DNA of 64,000 nucleotides from Coix lacryma-jobi var. lacryma-jobi (GCA_009763385.1 CM019831.1:86773845-86837844); one strand, 5' to 3'; shown: positions 53,392-64,000, counted from the first letter of the stretch. Notes: a model not told the origin generated them from the sequence alone. A program made the numbers and translations.

Positions 53392-54462
53392 CATCTCATT
53401 AATCATGCATATGCACTTCTACGTGTAGATTTCGCTTCGGAAGGCCCTAACTCTCAGTGGCCTGAGGGTGTAGACCCTTCTCGATTTTCAGAATCTTCGA
53501 ACTCCACTAATCCTCAAGGCAAGCCCCGGTGCATTTAACCTTTCTATTTCTATTGCAAAGTTATACAATGATTTATCAACTGCATGTAAGTAATAGGAGT
53601 TGAATGAACCAGTAGTTGCATTACCAGTTGGTTACCTTTACTCTATCCTTGTTACCTATTTATTTGTAAATGTTTAGCCAAGATGCACGGTGATGAGATT
53701 ATCCTCCGCTTAGGCCTTGAGCAAACTAAGGGATGATAGGTCATCACTGTTAGGATACCTCTTTCAGGTATACTTGATAAATGGATGAAAAATGGAATTC
53801 AGACCGGGCAGGTAACTTGCATCCGGATTGGAATCTTGATGTAGTGTTCCTGTCTGTGTCGATTAGGAACCATTCGTTGTTAGTCCTTGATCGAGAGCAT
53901 GATAGTACCAATCACGGGATACGGGTTGATATGTTGCAGGTTAGAGTCCTGCCATACAACACCGTGGTGCTTTGGTATGTTGCAGGTTAGAGTCCTGCCA
54001 TACAAATCACTTATGGTTGTGCAATATGTTGCAGGTTAGAGTCCTGCCATATTGTGTGATTGGGAACCCCCGCTGGGTAGATAAAGCGGTTCGAATCGTC
54101 GTTGCTCTACGATAAAAAGAGACTCGATCTCTGGCTCTCAACGTAGAGTTTTCAAACCAAAGCTTTTGGGAAATGATGTTTCATCCTAAAAGAGTACTTT
54201 TGATGGTATATTTGGAAGGAAAAGAAGAATGTTTTGTTAAAATAAAAATGTTTATTCTGCAAATTCCTTCTCTATTGCTAGCCCACTACATCCCTTAAAG
54301 CTAGCATGACCTGAAGTCTTTTCTGTTGACGGATAAGTCTTGTTGAGTACTTTAGTACTCAGGGTTGTTACCCTTGTTGCAGGAGAGTACATGGATCCAC
54401 CTTTTGATGGACAGTGCTACTTCACTCTTGTAGAAGAGAGTGATAATGAATCTGATGTGTGA
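53392..54462 (+). CDS. LTR-encoded spliced ORF, exons X and Y (LTR6)
   Basis: Exon X 53392-53518 is 127 nt: HLINHAYALLRVDFASEGPN, then QWPEGVDPSRFSESSNSTNP, one base before GCAAGC. It lacks exactly six bases (two codons) relative to LTR7, so phase is unchanged. Exon Y 54383-54462 follows TTGTTGCAG and reads (G)EYMDPPFDGQCYFTLVEES, DNESDV and TGA. Phases agree. Between them lie about 860 bp, AT-rich, with three TTGCAG-containing repeats. A TATA box 1.5 kb upstream would drive it. The first coding exon is unresolved; a stop lies just before the AG|CAT boundary. Confidence 0.55.
53930..54052 (+). repeat. Threefold hairpin repeat in LTR6
   Basis: Three copies of ATGTTGCAGGTTAGAGTCCT followed by GCCATA in the predicted intron, each with a 5-bp GCAGG/CCTGC stem. 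Confidence 0.88.
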
Positions 54463-54810
54463 CCTTGGGCAAGTAACAAGAATTTGGGTGATATATGTAT
54501 TATAAAGTTCCGAACCGTTTATGTAATAAGTACTTATGGTTTGTAAAACTCTAAGTTTTTAACCTATGTATTATAATCTTTCCGCTTTACTCTGATTTAT
54601 CTTATCTATAAAACTGTTGTAATACTGTGATGCTTGATGAGGAATTTTCCTGGAAGTTATGTAACGTGGATGATTCGGGTTTCCCGAGGACACCCGACAG
54701 TCCTCTTGAGTCATTTGGAACGCGTGTACGCCGATCCAAGGTCTTTAGGACAATGATGGGTGCATGTGGGCCATTTAATTCAGGAGTTCTGCCACAGCTG
54801 TATCAGAGCA

Positions 54811-55281
54811 GGAATTCCTTAGAAATATAACAGTAATTATTTCTGAAACTTCAAAAGTTTTGAGTCAAACTAAAGTTTAAATTAGTTGAGTCCAAATTGT
54901 TTCTAGACTTATCTTATGCTTCTGACTTGCCTTAATTCATTCTTTAGACTTATCTTTCTATCTAAATGGGTATGTTTTTAGTGTAGTTATGGTGATATTA
55001 TATCTAAGGAACAATATTTATAACAATATAATGTTGCCCTATTTACGAAAAGAAAGTTATTCACTTCTATGATAAGTGATTATCTTAAAATTAATTATTT
55101 GTTTGATATATGCTTTGTTCGTAAGTTCGATTCATGCATCATGATTGATAACCTATAATTAACTTTCCCTCTTAGAAGTTGTATCTAAATAGAGTTAATA
55201 TATCTATCTAATTATAAAACTCTATCTCTTAATCCTGGAACATATATAGTTCTAATGTTCAAAATGTATATATTTTAGCAG
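54811..55281 (+). other. 5' leader of D
   Basis: AT-rich leader; ends in TATATTTTAGCAG before the ORF0 ATG. No other feature seen. Confidence 0.5.
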
Positions 55282-55835
55282 ATGGTACGTACCAAGCAGA
55301 CTGCACGCAAGTGTACTGGACCTCGAGGTGTTCCTCGACACGTCTTGCCCCAAGAAATGATGGCCTTACTGAGAGTGAGGGAAGTAACCAGCCCCTGGTT
55401 ACTTACGAAGAAGGAGAAGGTAGTAACACTGCCACTTCACAGCTGCAGGCGGAAGTAGACCGTCTGTATATGGAATTGGCAAGAGCAAATGGAGAAAGGA
55501 TGAGGGGCAACAGAGATAGGGAAGAGTTGCGTGAGCAGCTACAATACCACCACGAGCAGCACCAAGAGTATGAGTGCAAGTGGAGGCAGGCCGTTGAGCA
55601 AAGGAACCGGGCACGAACCCGGGTAGATGTTATGAGGATAATCAGAACCTCATGGCAAATCATCATGCCGACCTACATAGGCATATAGAGGAGCTAACCG
55701 CACAGTTGCAGCCAGAACCTGCCACACCACCACATCCTGAGAATGCTTCTGAAGAAGAAGAAGAAGAAGAAGAAGAAGAAGAGAGAGGAGTTAGAGCCGG
55801 TGGAAGATGAAGTCACATCTGAGAGAAAGAGTCAT
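55282..55835 (+). pseudogene. ORF0 with H3-tail-like N-terminus (D)
   Basis: ATG at 55282: MVRTKQTARKCTG, identical to C'. One base is missing in CACGTCTTGCCCC (C' has CACGTCCTTGCCCC), breaking the frame after about 20 residues. The coiled coil is open again from about 55342 to 55640 (NDGLTESEGSNQPLVTYEEG, LQAEVDRLYMELARANGERM). A GAA run at 55751-55781 encodes a Glu stretch. Likely intact apart from indels. Confidence 0.75.
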
Positions 55836-56049
55836 AGGTTTCGAGGTTGGGATACACATAAGGTGGTATCATAGTATCTTTCTGACTTGTAACCTAGTTA
55901 GTCTAGAAAACCTCTAATATGGTCAGGTGTGTAAAAGTGATATCAGTAGTCCGGCCCAAGAGCGGACTTGTATGAAAAATAAGTTGACCATGATGTGTAT
56001 GTCATAATGTGTATATGAATGTTAATCAAGGTATGGTTTGTTTAAACAG

Positions 56050-57330
56050 ATGCTTGTTAACACTCGTGGAGCTAATTCTTCTCATGGTGAAGATGATATC
56101 CCTAATACACCACCAGTTCCACCCTCCTGGCTGATGCAATTGCAGCATTGGTCAACGCAACCACCTTGTTGGCACAAAATCAGAATGGTGGTCAACGTGG
56201 TCGTGGTCGAAATAATAGGGAAGAAACAACATATGTGGATTTCACTGACACTCGTCCTCCCGTATTCATAAAAGCAGATGAACCTCTGGAAGCAGATGAC
56301 TGGCTCCGTACTATGGAGCAGAAGTTCAGTCTTATCACTTGTACCGAGATCCAGAAGCCAGCGTTTGCACGCAACAGCTTCGTGGCGCTGCAGGAGTTTG
56401 GTGGGCAAACCTATTAGCGGTTCAACCGGCTGGCCGAATCACGGGGCTGAGTTCAAGGAAGCCTTCAGGGCTCACTATATTCCTGAGGAGTTATGAAGAT
56501 GAAGCTTGAAGAATTCTTAGCTCTTCGTCAAGGAGATGAACCAGTCATGCAGTACATTGGGAAGTTCAACCATCTGTCCCAATATGCTTTTGATCAAGTT
56601 AATACTGATGAGAAGAAGAAAGGATGTTTTATATATGCGTGGATGAATACAAGCTTCAATCTATGATGACCACTTGGGCAATATGAATTTTAATGAGGCC
56701 GTGAATATTGCTATAGCCAGTGAAGAAAAGAACCGCAAGCATAAGGAGGCCAAAAAGAAGAGGGGATTTGTATCAGGGTCTGGATCATCAGGCAACAAAA
56801 GAAGCGTCAGAGGCTGGTATATCATCCAGTCCAGCAGTTCCGCCCATCTTATCGTCCACCGTATCGTCCGCCTCAGCAGCAGCAGTATCCTCAGAGGACG
56901 TTTGCAAGGCCTACTATGCCTTTCAATACTCAACGTCAGTCGTATGTTCCTGCCATTCGTCCACCAGTGCCACAAACTGCAAGCTATCCATGCTATAATT
57001 GCGGAAAGGCAGGGCATTTTGCTCGTGAATGTCCTTATCCAAGGCAGAATGTTCCCAATACCAATGCACCAAGGCCAGCAGGAAATCATCAAGCAAATCA
57101 GAATCGGGGAAATGCACAGAATAATCAAAGGGTAAGGGTGTTCTTCTGAAGACGGGAAGGTTTTCCACACTCAAATAGAAGCTATTCCTGAAGGAGAACC
57201 TGTTATGCTTGGTATGTTCCCTGTTGCTCAACACCCAGCTATTACACTTTTTGATTCTGGTGCATCACATACTTTCATGAATAGAACATTTGCGGAAAAG
57301 CATGATATACCTATTGATGAACCCAGATAA
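56050..57330 (+). pseudogene. gag: Gag, zinc knuckle and protease active site (D)
   Basis: ATG at 56050 after TTTAAACAG (MLVNTRGANSSHGEDD). Capsid motifs EADDWLRTMEQKFSLITCTE; frame breaks near 56130, 56370, 56440 and 56620; basic linker; knuckle CYNCGKAGHFARECPYP (about 56990-57040); protease LFDSGASHTF (about 57248-57278). Confidence 0.83.
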
Positions 57331-58930
57331 CTTCTTTATACAGTCACCTGGGGGTCGACTAAGTACTAAGGAATGGTAACATCAGGTACCTATAGATCTG
57401 GGTGGATATATATTTCCAACCTCCATGATAATATTAAAAGATCCAAGTATAGATGTGATCTTGGGTATGAACTGGATGAACCAGAGAGGTGCAGTGATAG
57501 ACACCTTGAATAGAACCATCAAACTCAATGTACCTAATAGCAAGTCTCAACTTCTTATCCATCTTCCTACTCTTAAGAGAGCAGTTGAGCAAGTGTGTGC
57601 TACCTCTGTCAAGGAAATCCAAGACATTCCAGTGGTCTGTGAGTTTCCTGATGTGTTCCCAGAAGATTTACCTGGTCTTCCACCTGATCGTAATGTGGAA
57701 TTTGAAATAGAACTCAAACCAGGAACAGTACCAATAGCCAGAAGAGCTTATAGAATGCCACCAAAGGAGTTAGCAGAATTGAAAACTCAGTTGCAAGGTT
57801 TGCTAGATAAAGGTTTCATTCGACCTAGTTCGTCACCATGGGGTTGTCCAGCGATTTTGTGAAGAAGAAGGACCATACCTTGAGGCTATGTGTGGATTAT
57901 CGTCCTTTGAATGAAGTGACAGCAAGAACAAGTATCCTTTACCCCGTATTGATCTCCTCTTTGATCAACTAGCTGGTGCAAAGGTATTCTCGAAGATAGA
58001 TTTGAGATCCGGATATCATCAGATCAAGATCAAACCAGAAGATGTTCCGAAAAAGCATTCACTACCAGATATGGTTTATATGAATATTTAGTCATGTCCT
58101 TTGGTCTGACTAATGCCCCGGCACACTTCATGTATTTGATGAATTCAGTGTTTATGGCAGAGCTAGATAAGTTCGTGGTTGTGTTTATGATGATATTCTC
58201 ATCTATTCCAAAACAAAAAGCATGCAGAACATCTCAGGATAGTGTTGACTCGCCTGAGAGAACATCAGTTATATGCTAATTCAGTAAATGTGAGTTTTGG
58301 ATAGATGAAGTTCAATTCTTGGGTCATGTTCTGTCAGCTGAAGGTATTGCAGTAGATCCAAGTAGGTCCAAGAAGTTCTTGACTGGAAGTCACCAACGTC
58401 AGTACATCAAGTTCGGAGTTTCTTAGGATTAGCAGGGTATTATCGTAGATTTATCCCTGACTTCTCCAAGATCTCTAAACCAATGACAACACTGTTAAAG
58501 AATGACACCAAGTTTTTATGGTCAATGGAATGTGAAGAAGCTTTTCAGACTCTAAAAAGTTTTTAACAACTGCACCAGTATTAGCTCAGCCAGACATTGA
58601 GAAATCCTTTGATGTTTATTGTGATGCTTCAGGCAAAGGCATTGGGTGTGTATTGATGCAAGAAGGCAGAGTCATTGCTTATGCTTCACGACAACTTAAG
58701 CGGCACGAAGAACATTATCCAACACATGATCTAGAGTTGGCAGCTGTAGTCCATGCTCTAAGATCTGGCGACATTATTTGTTGGGTAATCTCTGTCATAT
58801 ATACTGATCATAAAAGTTTGAAATACATCTTCACACAGTCTGAGTTGAATATGCGTCAGAGAAGATGGTTAGAACTGATAAAGATTATGATATTGAAGTA
58901 CACTATCACCCCGGTAAAGCCAATGTAGTT
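57331..58930 (+). pseudogene. Protease end, reverse transcriptase and RNase H (D)
   Basis: ILGMNWMNQRGAVIDTLNRT; FPEDLPGLPPDRNVEFEIEL; RT palm KIDLRSGYHQIKI and GLTNAPAHFMYLMN (58094 onward); the catalytic FIDD motif is damaged (one base lost near 58187, reading VFMMIF); the connection FLGLAGYYRRFIPDFSKI region is present; RNase H MQEGRVIAYASRQLKRHEEH at 58653. At least eight one-base indels. Confidence 0.85.
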
Positions 58931-60480
58931 GCAGATGCACTCAGTCGAAAGAGTCATTGCAATTGTCTGGAAGTCAAACCAATAGATGTTACCTTGTGCT
59001 ATGAATTTGAAAGGTTAATCTTGAAATGATTCCACAAGGAAATCTTGCAAATGTGACCGTTCAATCATCCATTAAAGATCAGATCATTGCAGCCCAGAAG
59101 GAAGCAGAAAGAATGATCCATCTAAAGAAAAGATTCACTCTGAGCAAAATTCTAATTTTAAAGTAGATGAAGCTGGAGTGATTTGGTTCAAGGAACGGTT
59201 AGTGGTTCCAAAGGTTCCTGAACTCAGAAAGCAAATTCTTGATGAAGCTCATGCAACAAGATTTTCAGTACATCCAGGCAGTAATAAGATGTATCATGAT
59301 CTGAAACAGAAATTCTGGTGGACTAAGATGAAACTCGAAATGCTAGTTATGTAGCTAAATGTGATACTTGTCAAAAAGTGAAGGCAATTCATCTTAGGTC
59401 TGCTGGAATTGCATGCAACCTTTATCAATTCCCTCTTGAAGTGGGATGACATTAGTATGGACTTCATAGTAGGTCTGCCCAAGACATCAAAAGGGTTTGA
59501 TTCCATATGGGTCATTGTTGATCGTCTGACCAAATCAGCTCATTTCATATCTGTTAAGACCACATATCCAGCATCTACCTATGCCAAGATATATTTTGAC
59601 AAAATTATAAGTCTGCATGGTGTTCCCAAGACTATCGTGTCTGATAGAGGGACACAGTTTGTTAATGTTTTCTGGAGGCACTTAATGATTCTTTGGGTAC
59701 CATGCTTCTGCATAGTACAGCTTATCATCCACAGACTGGGGGCCAAACTGAAAGAGTTAATCAGATCTTAGAAGATATGTTAAGATCCTGTGTGCTCAAT
59801 TATTCAGAGATGGGATGAATGTTTGCCGTTAGCAGAATTCTCTTACAATAACAGTTATCAAGAGAGCATTAAGATGGCACCATTTGAAGCTCTGTATGGC
59901 AGAAGATGCAGAACACCTTTAAACTGGTCTGAACCGGGAGAACGTAGTCTCTTTGGAGTTGACTTAGTTAAGGAAGCTGAAGAAAAAGTCAGGGTAATTC
60001 GAGAGAAATATAAGATAGCGCAATCCAGACAAAAGTTATGCCGATAAGAGATATCGGTCTCTTACATTTGAAATTGGTGATTATGTCTATCTCAAGGTGT
60101 CACCAATGAAAGGAGTTACTCGATTTGGAATCAAAGGAAAGTGGCACCACGATATATAGGTCCCTATCAGATCCTTAAAAGATGTGGAAAGGTAGCATAT
60201 CAACTTGATTTACCACCACACAGTTATCATCAGTTCATAATGTGTTCCATGTCTCTCATAAAGAAATGTCTTCAAGTGCCTGATCATGTCATTCATGTGG
60301 AGAGATTGAGTTAGAACCTGATCTGACATACTCGGAGTATCCTATCAAGATTCTTGACCAGAAAGATCGAGTCACTCGAAAAGAACTGTTAAGTTCTATA
60401 AGGTTCAATGGAATCAACATACGGAAGATGAAGCAACAATGGGAGTCAGAAGATTTTCTCTCAGAAAGTTTTCCTGAGTT
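58931..60480 (+). pseudogene. Integrase and chromodomain (D)
   Basis: H2C2 zinc-finger region about 59225-59390; catalytic core SMDFIVGLP (59455 onward) and SDRGTQF; broken at 59690; CLPLAEFSYNNSYQESIKMA to 60047; chromodomain about 60330-60480 with one-base losses (RVTRKELL for RVTRKRTV). Same CD-specific residues as copy C. Confidence 0.85.
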
Positions 60481-61812
60481 TCTTTCTTCTTATAGTCCTT
60501 ATAATCTGTCATATGATGACCTATCCCTGCTTTATGTAAAGGTTAGTAATGGAATGCCTGACACATTTCCTTTTCCATTAGTTAGCCTTCAGGTTAAATC
60601 TCGGGACGAGATTTCTTTAAGGGGGAAAGAGTTGTAACACTCTGGTGTTAAGCAAAAATAAAACTTGCCATGTCATCATATGCATTAGCATTTCATGTGA
60701 AGTGATAACCTGAGTATGCATTCAAAAAAAACAAGTTTATGTTAACATGTTTGTGCTTAGTGAATAAGAAATGTTAAGTATGCAATCCTAGTGGTGTAAT
60801 GCTTTCATAAGTTATATGGTTTTATGTTAAGGGTATACTAAGTGTATGTAGAAAACTTAATTTTCTATGTGTTTCTTATTTTCTCCTCTCTGTAAGTCCA
60901 AAAGTTGGGTCAATTTCAAAATGGTTTCAAAAGCAAAGTTGTAGCTCTTGTTGAGAGGGACACTTTGGTATTCAAAGTTTTCAAAGTTTCTGTACAAAAT
61001 TTTGAATAAATTTGAAATCTTTTAAACCCTAAATTTAACCCCAACTCTAGATTTCAGAAACTAAAAAGAATTAGACCTTGGTCTTTTAATCAAAGTTGTA
61101 GAGAGGATTAAAGAAAAACTTTTATTAAGATAGATTTTGAAGTTACTAAAGAAAATCTGAAATAATCTGGAAAACAAGTTTGAATTGGTTTCAAATTGAA
61201 ACTCAATTTCCAAAACAATTTTATTCCCTTTTTGTGTAGTTCAAAATTAAGCACAATTTGGCTATGCTCCAAAAAGCAAAGTTGTTCTATTTTTGATAGG
61301 GAACAACTTTGATGTATAAAGTTTTCCATTTTTCATATGAAATCAAAAGTAATTGTGAAAATACTTTCTCTGCCCTCTTTGTTCTCTTTGGTTTGCAAAC
61401 TCTAATTCAAAATCTAAGCATATTCTGCTTATGTTGCAAAAATAAAGATGTTCAGTATTAATTCTGAGCATTTGATATTTAACATATTTTCAACTTCTAT
61501 TCAAAAATCCAAAGTATTTTCATATAAACCGAAAGGGTATATAGGAGAAGGGGGAGATAAGCTTCCGGCTCTGTTCATGGCGGTTGGCCCCGCGAGGCTT
61601 TGACCGGAAACGCCAGCGCGACGGTCGCGTTCTCTCTCGAACAGCACGCGACCACTCCGTGGCAAAGTGACCCCTCTGCTGGCCTTTTATCTCGCGTCGT
61701 GGCGCCTTCTTCCGCACTCACCGTTAACCTCTTGCCACGCAACTCGATGAGCACTTCTAACTCAATCTCCAAATTCACAACGTCCCTCCATCTTATCCAA
61801 ATTCACCGCGCC

Positions 61813-61818
61813 TATAAG
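61813..61818 (+). promoter_or_regulatory. TATA box of LTR7
   Basis: CGCCTATAAGTACTCACCTCC; the flanking start-site context has small changes relative to LTR5 and LTR6. Confidence 0.65.
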
Positions 61819-63283
61819 TACTCACCTCCTTGAGCACCTCCCGAGACTTTCCCTCTCCCATCGCTAAAACTGTCGCTACTGCCTCAGAGAGCTTGAGCTC
61901 GCCGTTTTTCTTCCGCCGGGCAAAATCGCCGCCGAGCTCGACCTCGCCGTGGTCAGCCCAACCGGGCACTCCTCTACTCTCCGCTGTGTTTTCTTCTGCT
62001 TTGTATTGATCCCAGGATGCTCATCGGCCGAAGGTTTTCTGTTTGATATGCTCAGGACTCGCCGGAACAACCTCTACTTCACCGGAGCTCGCCGCCGCAA
62101 GCCACTGCTCCGTGGACACCTTCCCTTTCCTCCGTTCATCCTCCGCTCGAAACAGCTAAGCCATCATCATCATCAGGGTGAGCTACTGATCTTTAGCCCT
62201 CCGTTAAACGCTACCGCCTAGGTTCGCCGGAACAGCCGCCGTGGCTGGTCCGCCGCCGTGCGTGGCCAGACCTCACCGGGAGCGGTAGCGTTAGGGTTTA
62301 GAGGCTCTATCGGCCGCGGGTGACTCGCTGGTGCTTATGCTCGCGTCCGTTAGGTCTCTACTGGCCGGAGTTGGCCGGCGTAAGGCTCGCCGGCGTTCGG
62401 TGCGCCGCCGTCCGTTCGAGCCAGCGTCGGGGACTTCCCGGTTGCGAAGACGAGAAAGTCCAGGGTGTTGGTTGCAAAGTCCCAGACTCATGTGAATAGC
62501 GCTGTGGACTGCGGGTTAGTTTCGTTAAGCCGAAGGGCTTTTCTGCAAAAGTGCCGAGGCGCGCGGCGGGAACCAGGCTGGGCTGGTTTCGCGCGCGACG
62601 GGCCGCGTCGGACTGGGCCGAAAGCCCAGTTTGGGCTAGTTTTGTGTTTTCCTTTTTCTGTCTTTTTGAACAGTAAGCAGTTTTGTTATTTTGCTATAAT
62701 TAATCTATAGCTCTGTTAATTATGAAATTTGACATGATAGATGTTAACATGCCCATGCTAATATAAAAATTATACAACTTGTGTTTTGAGTACTTTTTAT
62801 AGGACAATTAAATCTGGACTTTATTAATAAATGCAACTTTGAGGAATTATGTAATTTTCTGTGGTTATCCAAAAATCATGAAATTTGACATGGGAGTTTA
62901 TATCACTGATATACACCTTCATGTTTAATTTCATCCCTGTTTGATCAAGTATGATTGGTGTATAAGTAAAAGGCTAATTAAAATGGTTTATAAAATAAAT
63001 AGGATTAGTTAATCACTTTAGGATTTGTGTGACTTTTGGAATTGTTTGACAACCAGTGGAAAACTAGCAAGATTTGCTCCCTGGTTATGGATTCCTTTAT
63101 GAAAATAACCTTTTTGCTTGTTAAGTTGCATAACCATATTTAAAGAAAATAACAAAACTTGTTTAGTACTTTTAATAACTAAAGTTAGTTTGTTGGTTTG
63201 CAACTTTACCGTGAAGGAAAGTTGTACTCCATAAAAATTATAGTTTAAGAAAATTTCCATCTTTACCATGATCATATCATAAG

Positions 63284-63416
63284 CATCTCATTAATCATGC
63301 ATATGCACTTCTACGTGTAGATTTCGCTTCGGAAGGCCCTAACTCTCAGTGGATTCCTCCTGAGGGTGTAGACCCTTCTCGATTTTCAGAATCTTCGAAC
63401 TCCACTAATCCTCAAG
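63284..63416 (+). CDS. LTR-encoded ORF exon X (LTR7, clean CD copy)
   Basis: 133 nt, open throughout: HLINHAYALLRVDFASEGPN, SQWIPPEGVDPSRF, SESSNSTNPQ and one base, then GCAAGCCCCGG. Length is 44 codons plus one base; the AB exon is 43 codons plus one. Trp at codon 23 and EGVD at codons 27-30 are at identical positions in both, with GGA/GGT, GTG/GTA and GAT/GAC synonymous differences. Confidence 0.55.
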
Positions 63417-63827
63417 GCAAGCCCCGGTGCATTTAACCTTTCTATTTCTATTGCAAAGTTTATACAATGATTTATCAACTGCATGTAAGTAATAGGAGTT
63501 GAATGACACCAGTAGTTGCATTACCAGTTGGTTACCTTTACTCTATCCTTGTTACCTATTTATTTGTAAATGTTTAGCCAAGATGCACGGTGATGAGATT
63601 ATCCTCCGCTTAGGCCTTGAGCAAACTAAGGGATGATAGGTCATCACTGTTAGGATACCTCTTTCAGGTATACTTGATAAATGGATGAAAAATGGAATTC
63701 AGACCGGGCAGGTAACTTGCATCCGGATTGGAATCTTGATGTAGTGTTCCTGTCTGTGTCGATTAGGAACCATTCGTTGTTAGTCCTTGATCGAGAGCAT
63801 GATAGTACCAATCACGGGATACGGTTG

Positions 63828-63950
63828 ATATGTTGCAGGTTAGAGTCCTGCCATACAACACCGTGGTGCTTTGGTATGTTGCAGGTTAGAGTCCTGCCAT
63901 ACAAATCACTTATGGTTGTGCAATATGTTGCAGGTTAGAGTCCTGCCATA
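63828..63950 (+). repeat. Threefold hairpin repeat in LTR7
   Basis: As in LTR5 and LTR6: three GCAGGTTAGAGTCCTGC hairpin units. Confidence 0.88.
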
Positions 63951-64000
63951 TTGTGTGATTGGGAACCCCCAGCTGGGTAGATAAAGCGGTTCGAATCGTC

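Larger units (their letters stand above)
50744..54796 (+). repeat. LTR6 (subfamily CD), 5' LTR of D
   Basis: 4,053 bp from TGTAACACTCTGG to TTCTGCCACA, complete. TATA box 51918-51923, exon X 53392-53518, threefold repeat 53930-54052, exon Y 54383-54462. It is preceded directly by the truncated end of LTR5 with GT between them, the last bases of a lost PPT (GAGT). Confidence 0.94.
54797..60632 (+). mobile_element. Tekay-like chromovirus internal region D (CD)
   Basis: 5,836 bp between LTR6 and LTR7 on the plus strand. Full domain order, but the frame is broken at many single-base indels. PBS at 54797 (GCTGTATCAGAGC, one base short of the standard); PPT 60616-60632 (TTTAAGGGGGAAAGAGT). Together with its LTRs it is the only copy in the window that still has a 5' LTR, an internal region and the start of a 3' LTR on the plus strand. 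Confidence 0.93.
60633..64000 (+). repeat. LTR7 (subfamily CD), 3' LTR of D, cut by window end
   Basis: Starts TGTAACACTCTGG after the PPT and continues to the window edge (3,368 bp seen of about 4,050). TATA box 61813-61818, exon X 63284-63416, threefold repeat 63828-63950. Exon Y and the LTR end are outside. Confidence 0.94.

Noticed and set aside
14654..64000. Endogenous pararetrovirus or centromeric satellite
   Set aside because: No movement protein, coat or viral gene order and no tandem satellite; all coding motifs fit Ty3-gypsy chromoviruses.

Overview
The window looks like repeat-rich nuclear DNA from a grass (Poaceae). This is inferred from the mobile-element families: a SIRE/Maximus-like Ty1-copia, a Tat-like Ty3-gypsy element with antisense genes, Tekay/Del-like chromoviruses with about 4-kb LTRs starting TGTAACACTCTGG, and a CACTA end. 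I see no host gene, rRNA, tRNA or CRISPR array. Coding regions are broken by many single-base indels, often in homopolymers, while copies are otherwise almost identical. Much of the breakage may therefore be long-read sequence error rather than mutation.

Layout. 1-633: MITE-like fragment, then a CACTA subterminal region with its terminus at 633. 643-1517: two clusters of short palindromes in opposite orientation. About 2100-14653: Ty1-copia (PBS, gag, start of protease), split at 3431/12461 by a 9,029-bp Ty3-gypsy element (3432-12460, minus strand, 5-bp duplication CTATG). That element has gag and protease but no reverse transcriptase or integrase, and carries two intron-containing genes on the opposite strand. 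At 14654 the copia is cut by the LTR of a Tekay-like element (called Z). Z is cut at 17241 by a large complex of a second Tekay family that runs past the window end.

The complex: a 285-bp LTR stub folded back on itself (17241-17771); internal A (minus); LTR2; internal B (minus); LTR3; LTR4; internal C (minus, 5'-truncated); a head-to-head junction at 45261; a plus-strand 5' fragment C'; LTR5; LTR6; internal D (plus); LTR7 (cut by the window end). Two subfamilies are mixed: AB (LTR about 3.87 kb: LTR2, LTR3, A, B) and CD (LTR about 4.05 kb: LTR4, LTR6, LTR7, C, C', D). LTR5 is a CD/AB mosaic.

Two features of the Tekay family stand out. First, a separate ORF upstream of gag (ORF0) begins MVRTKQTARKCTG (CD) or MVRTRQTARKCTG (AB), a near copy of the histone H3 N-terminal tail, followed by a long coiled coil. 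The same elements encode an integrase with a C-terminal chromodomain, the domain class that reads H3 tails. Second, the long LTRs appear to contain a spliced sense-strand ORF. Two exons with matching phase are conserved between AB and CD, with synonymous third-base changes, and a related pair lies at the same place in Z. A TATA box lies upstream, so one LTR could be a self-contained transcription unit. All comparisons were made by eye.
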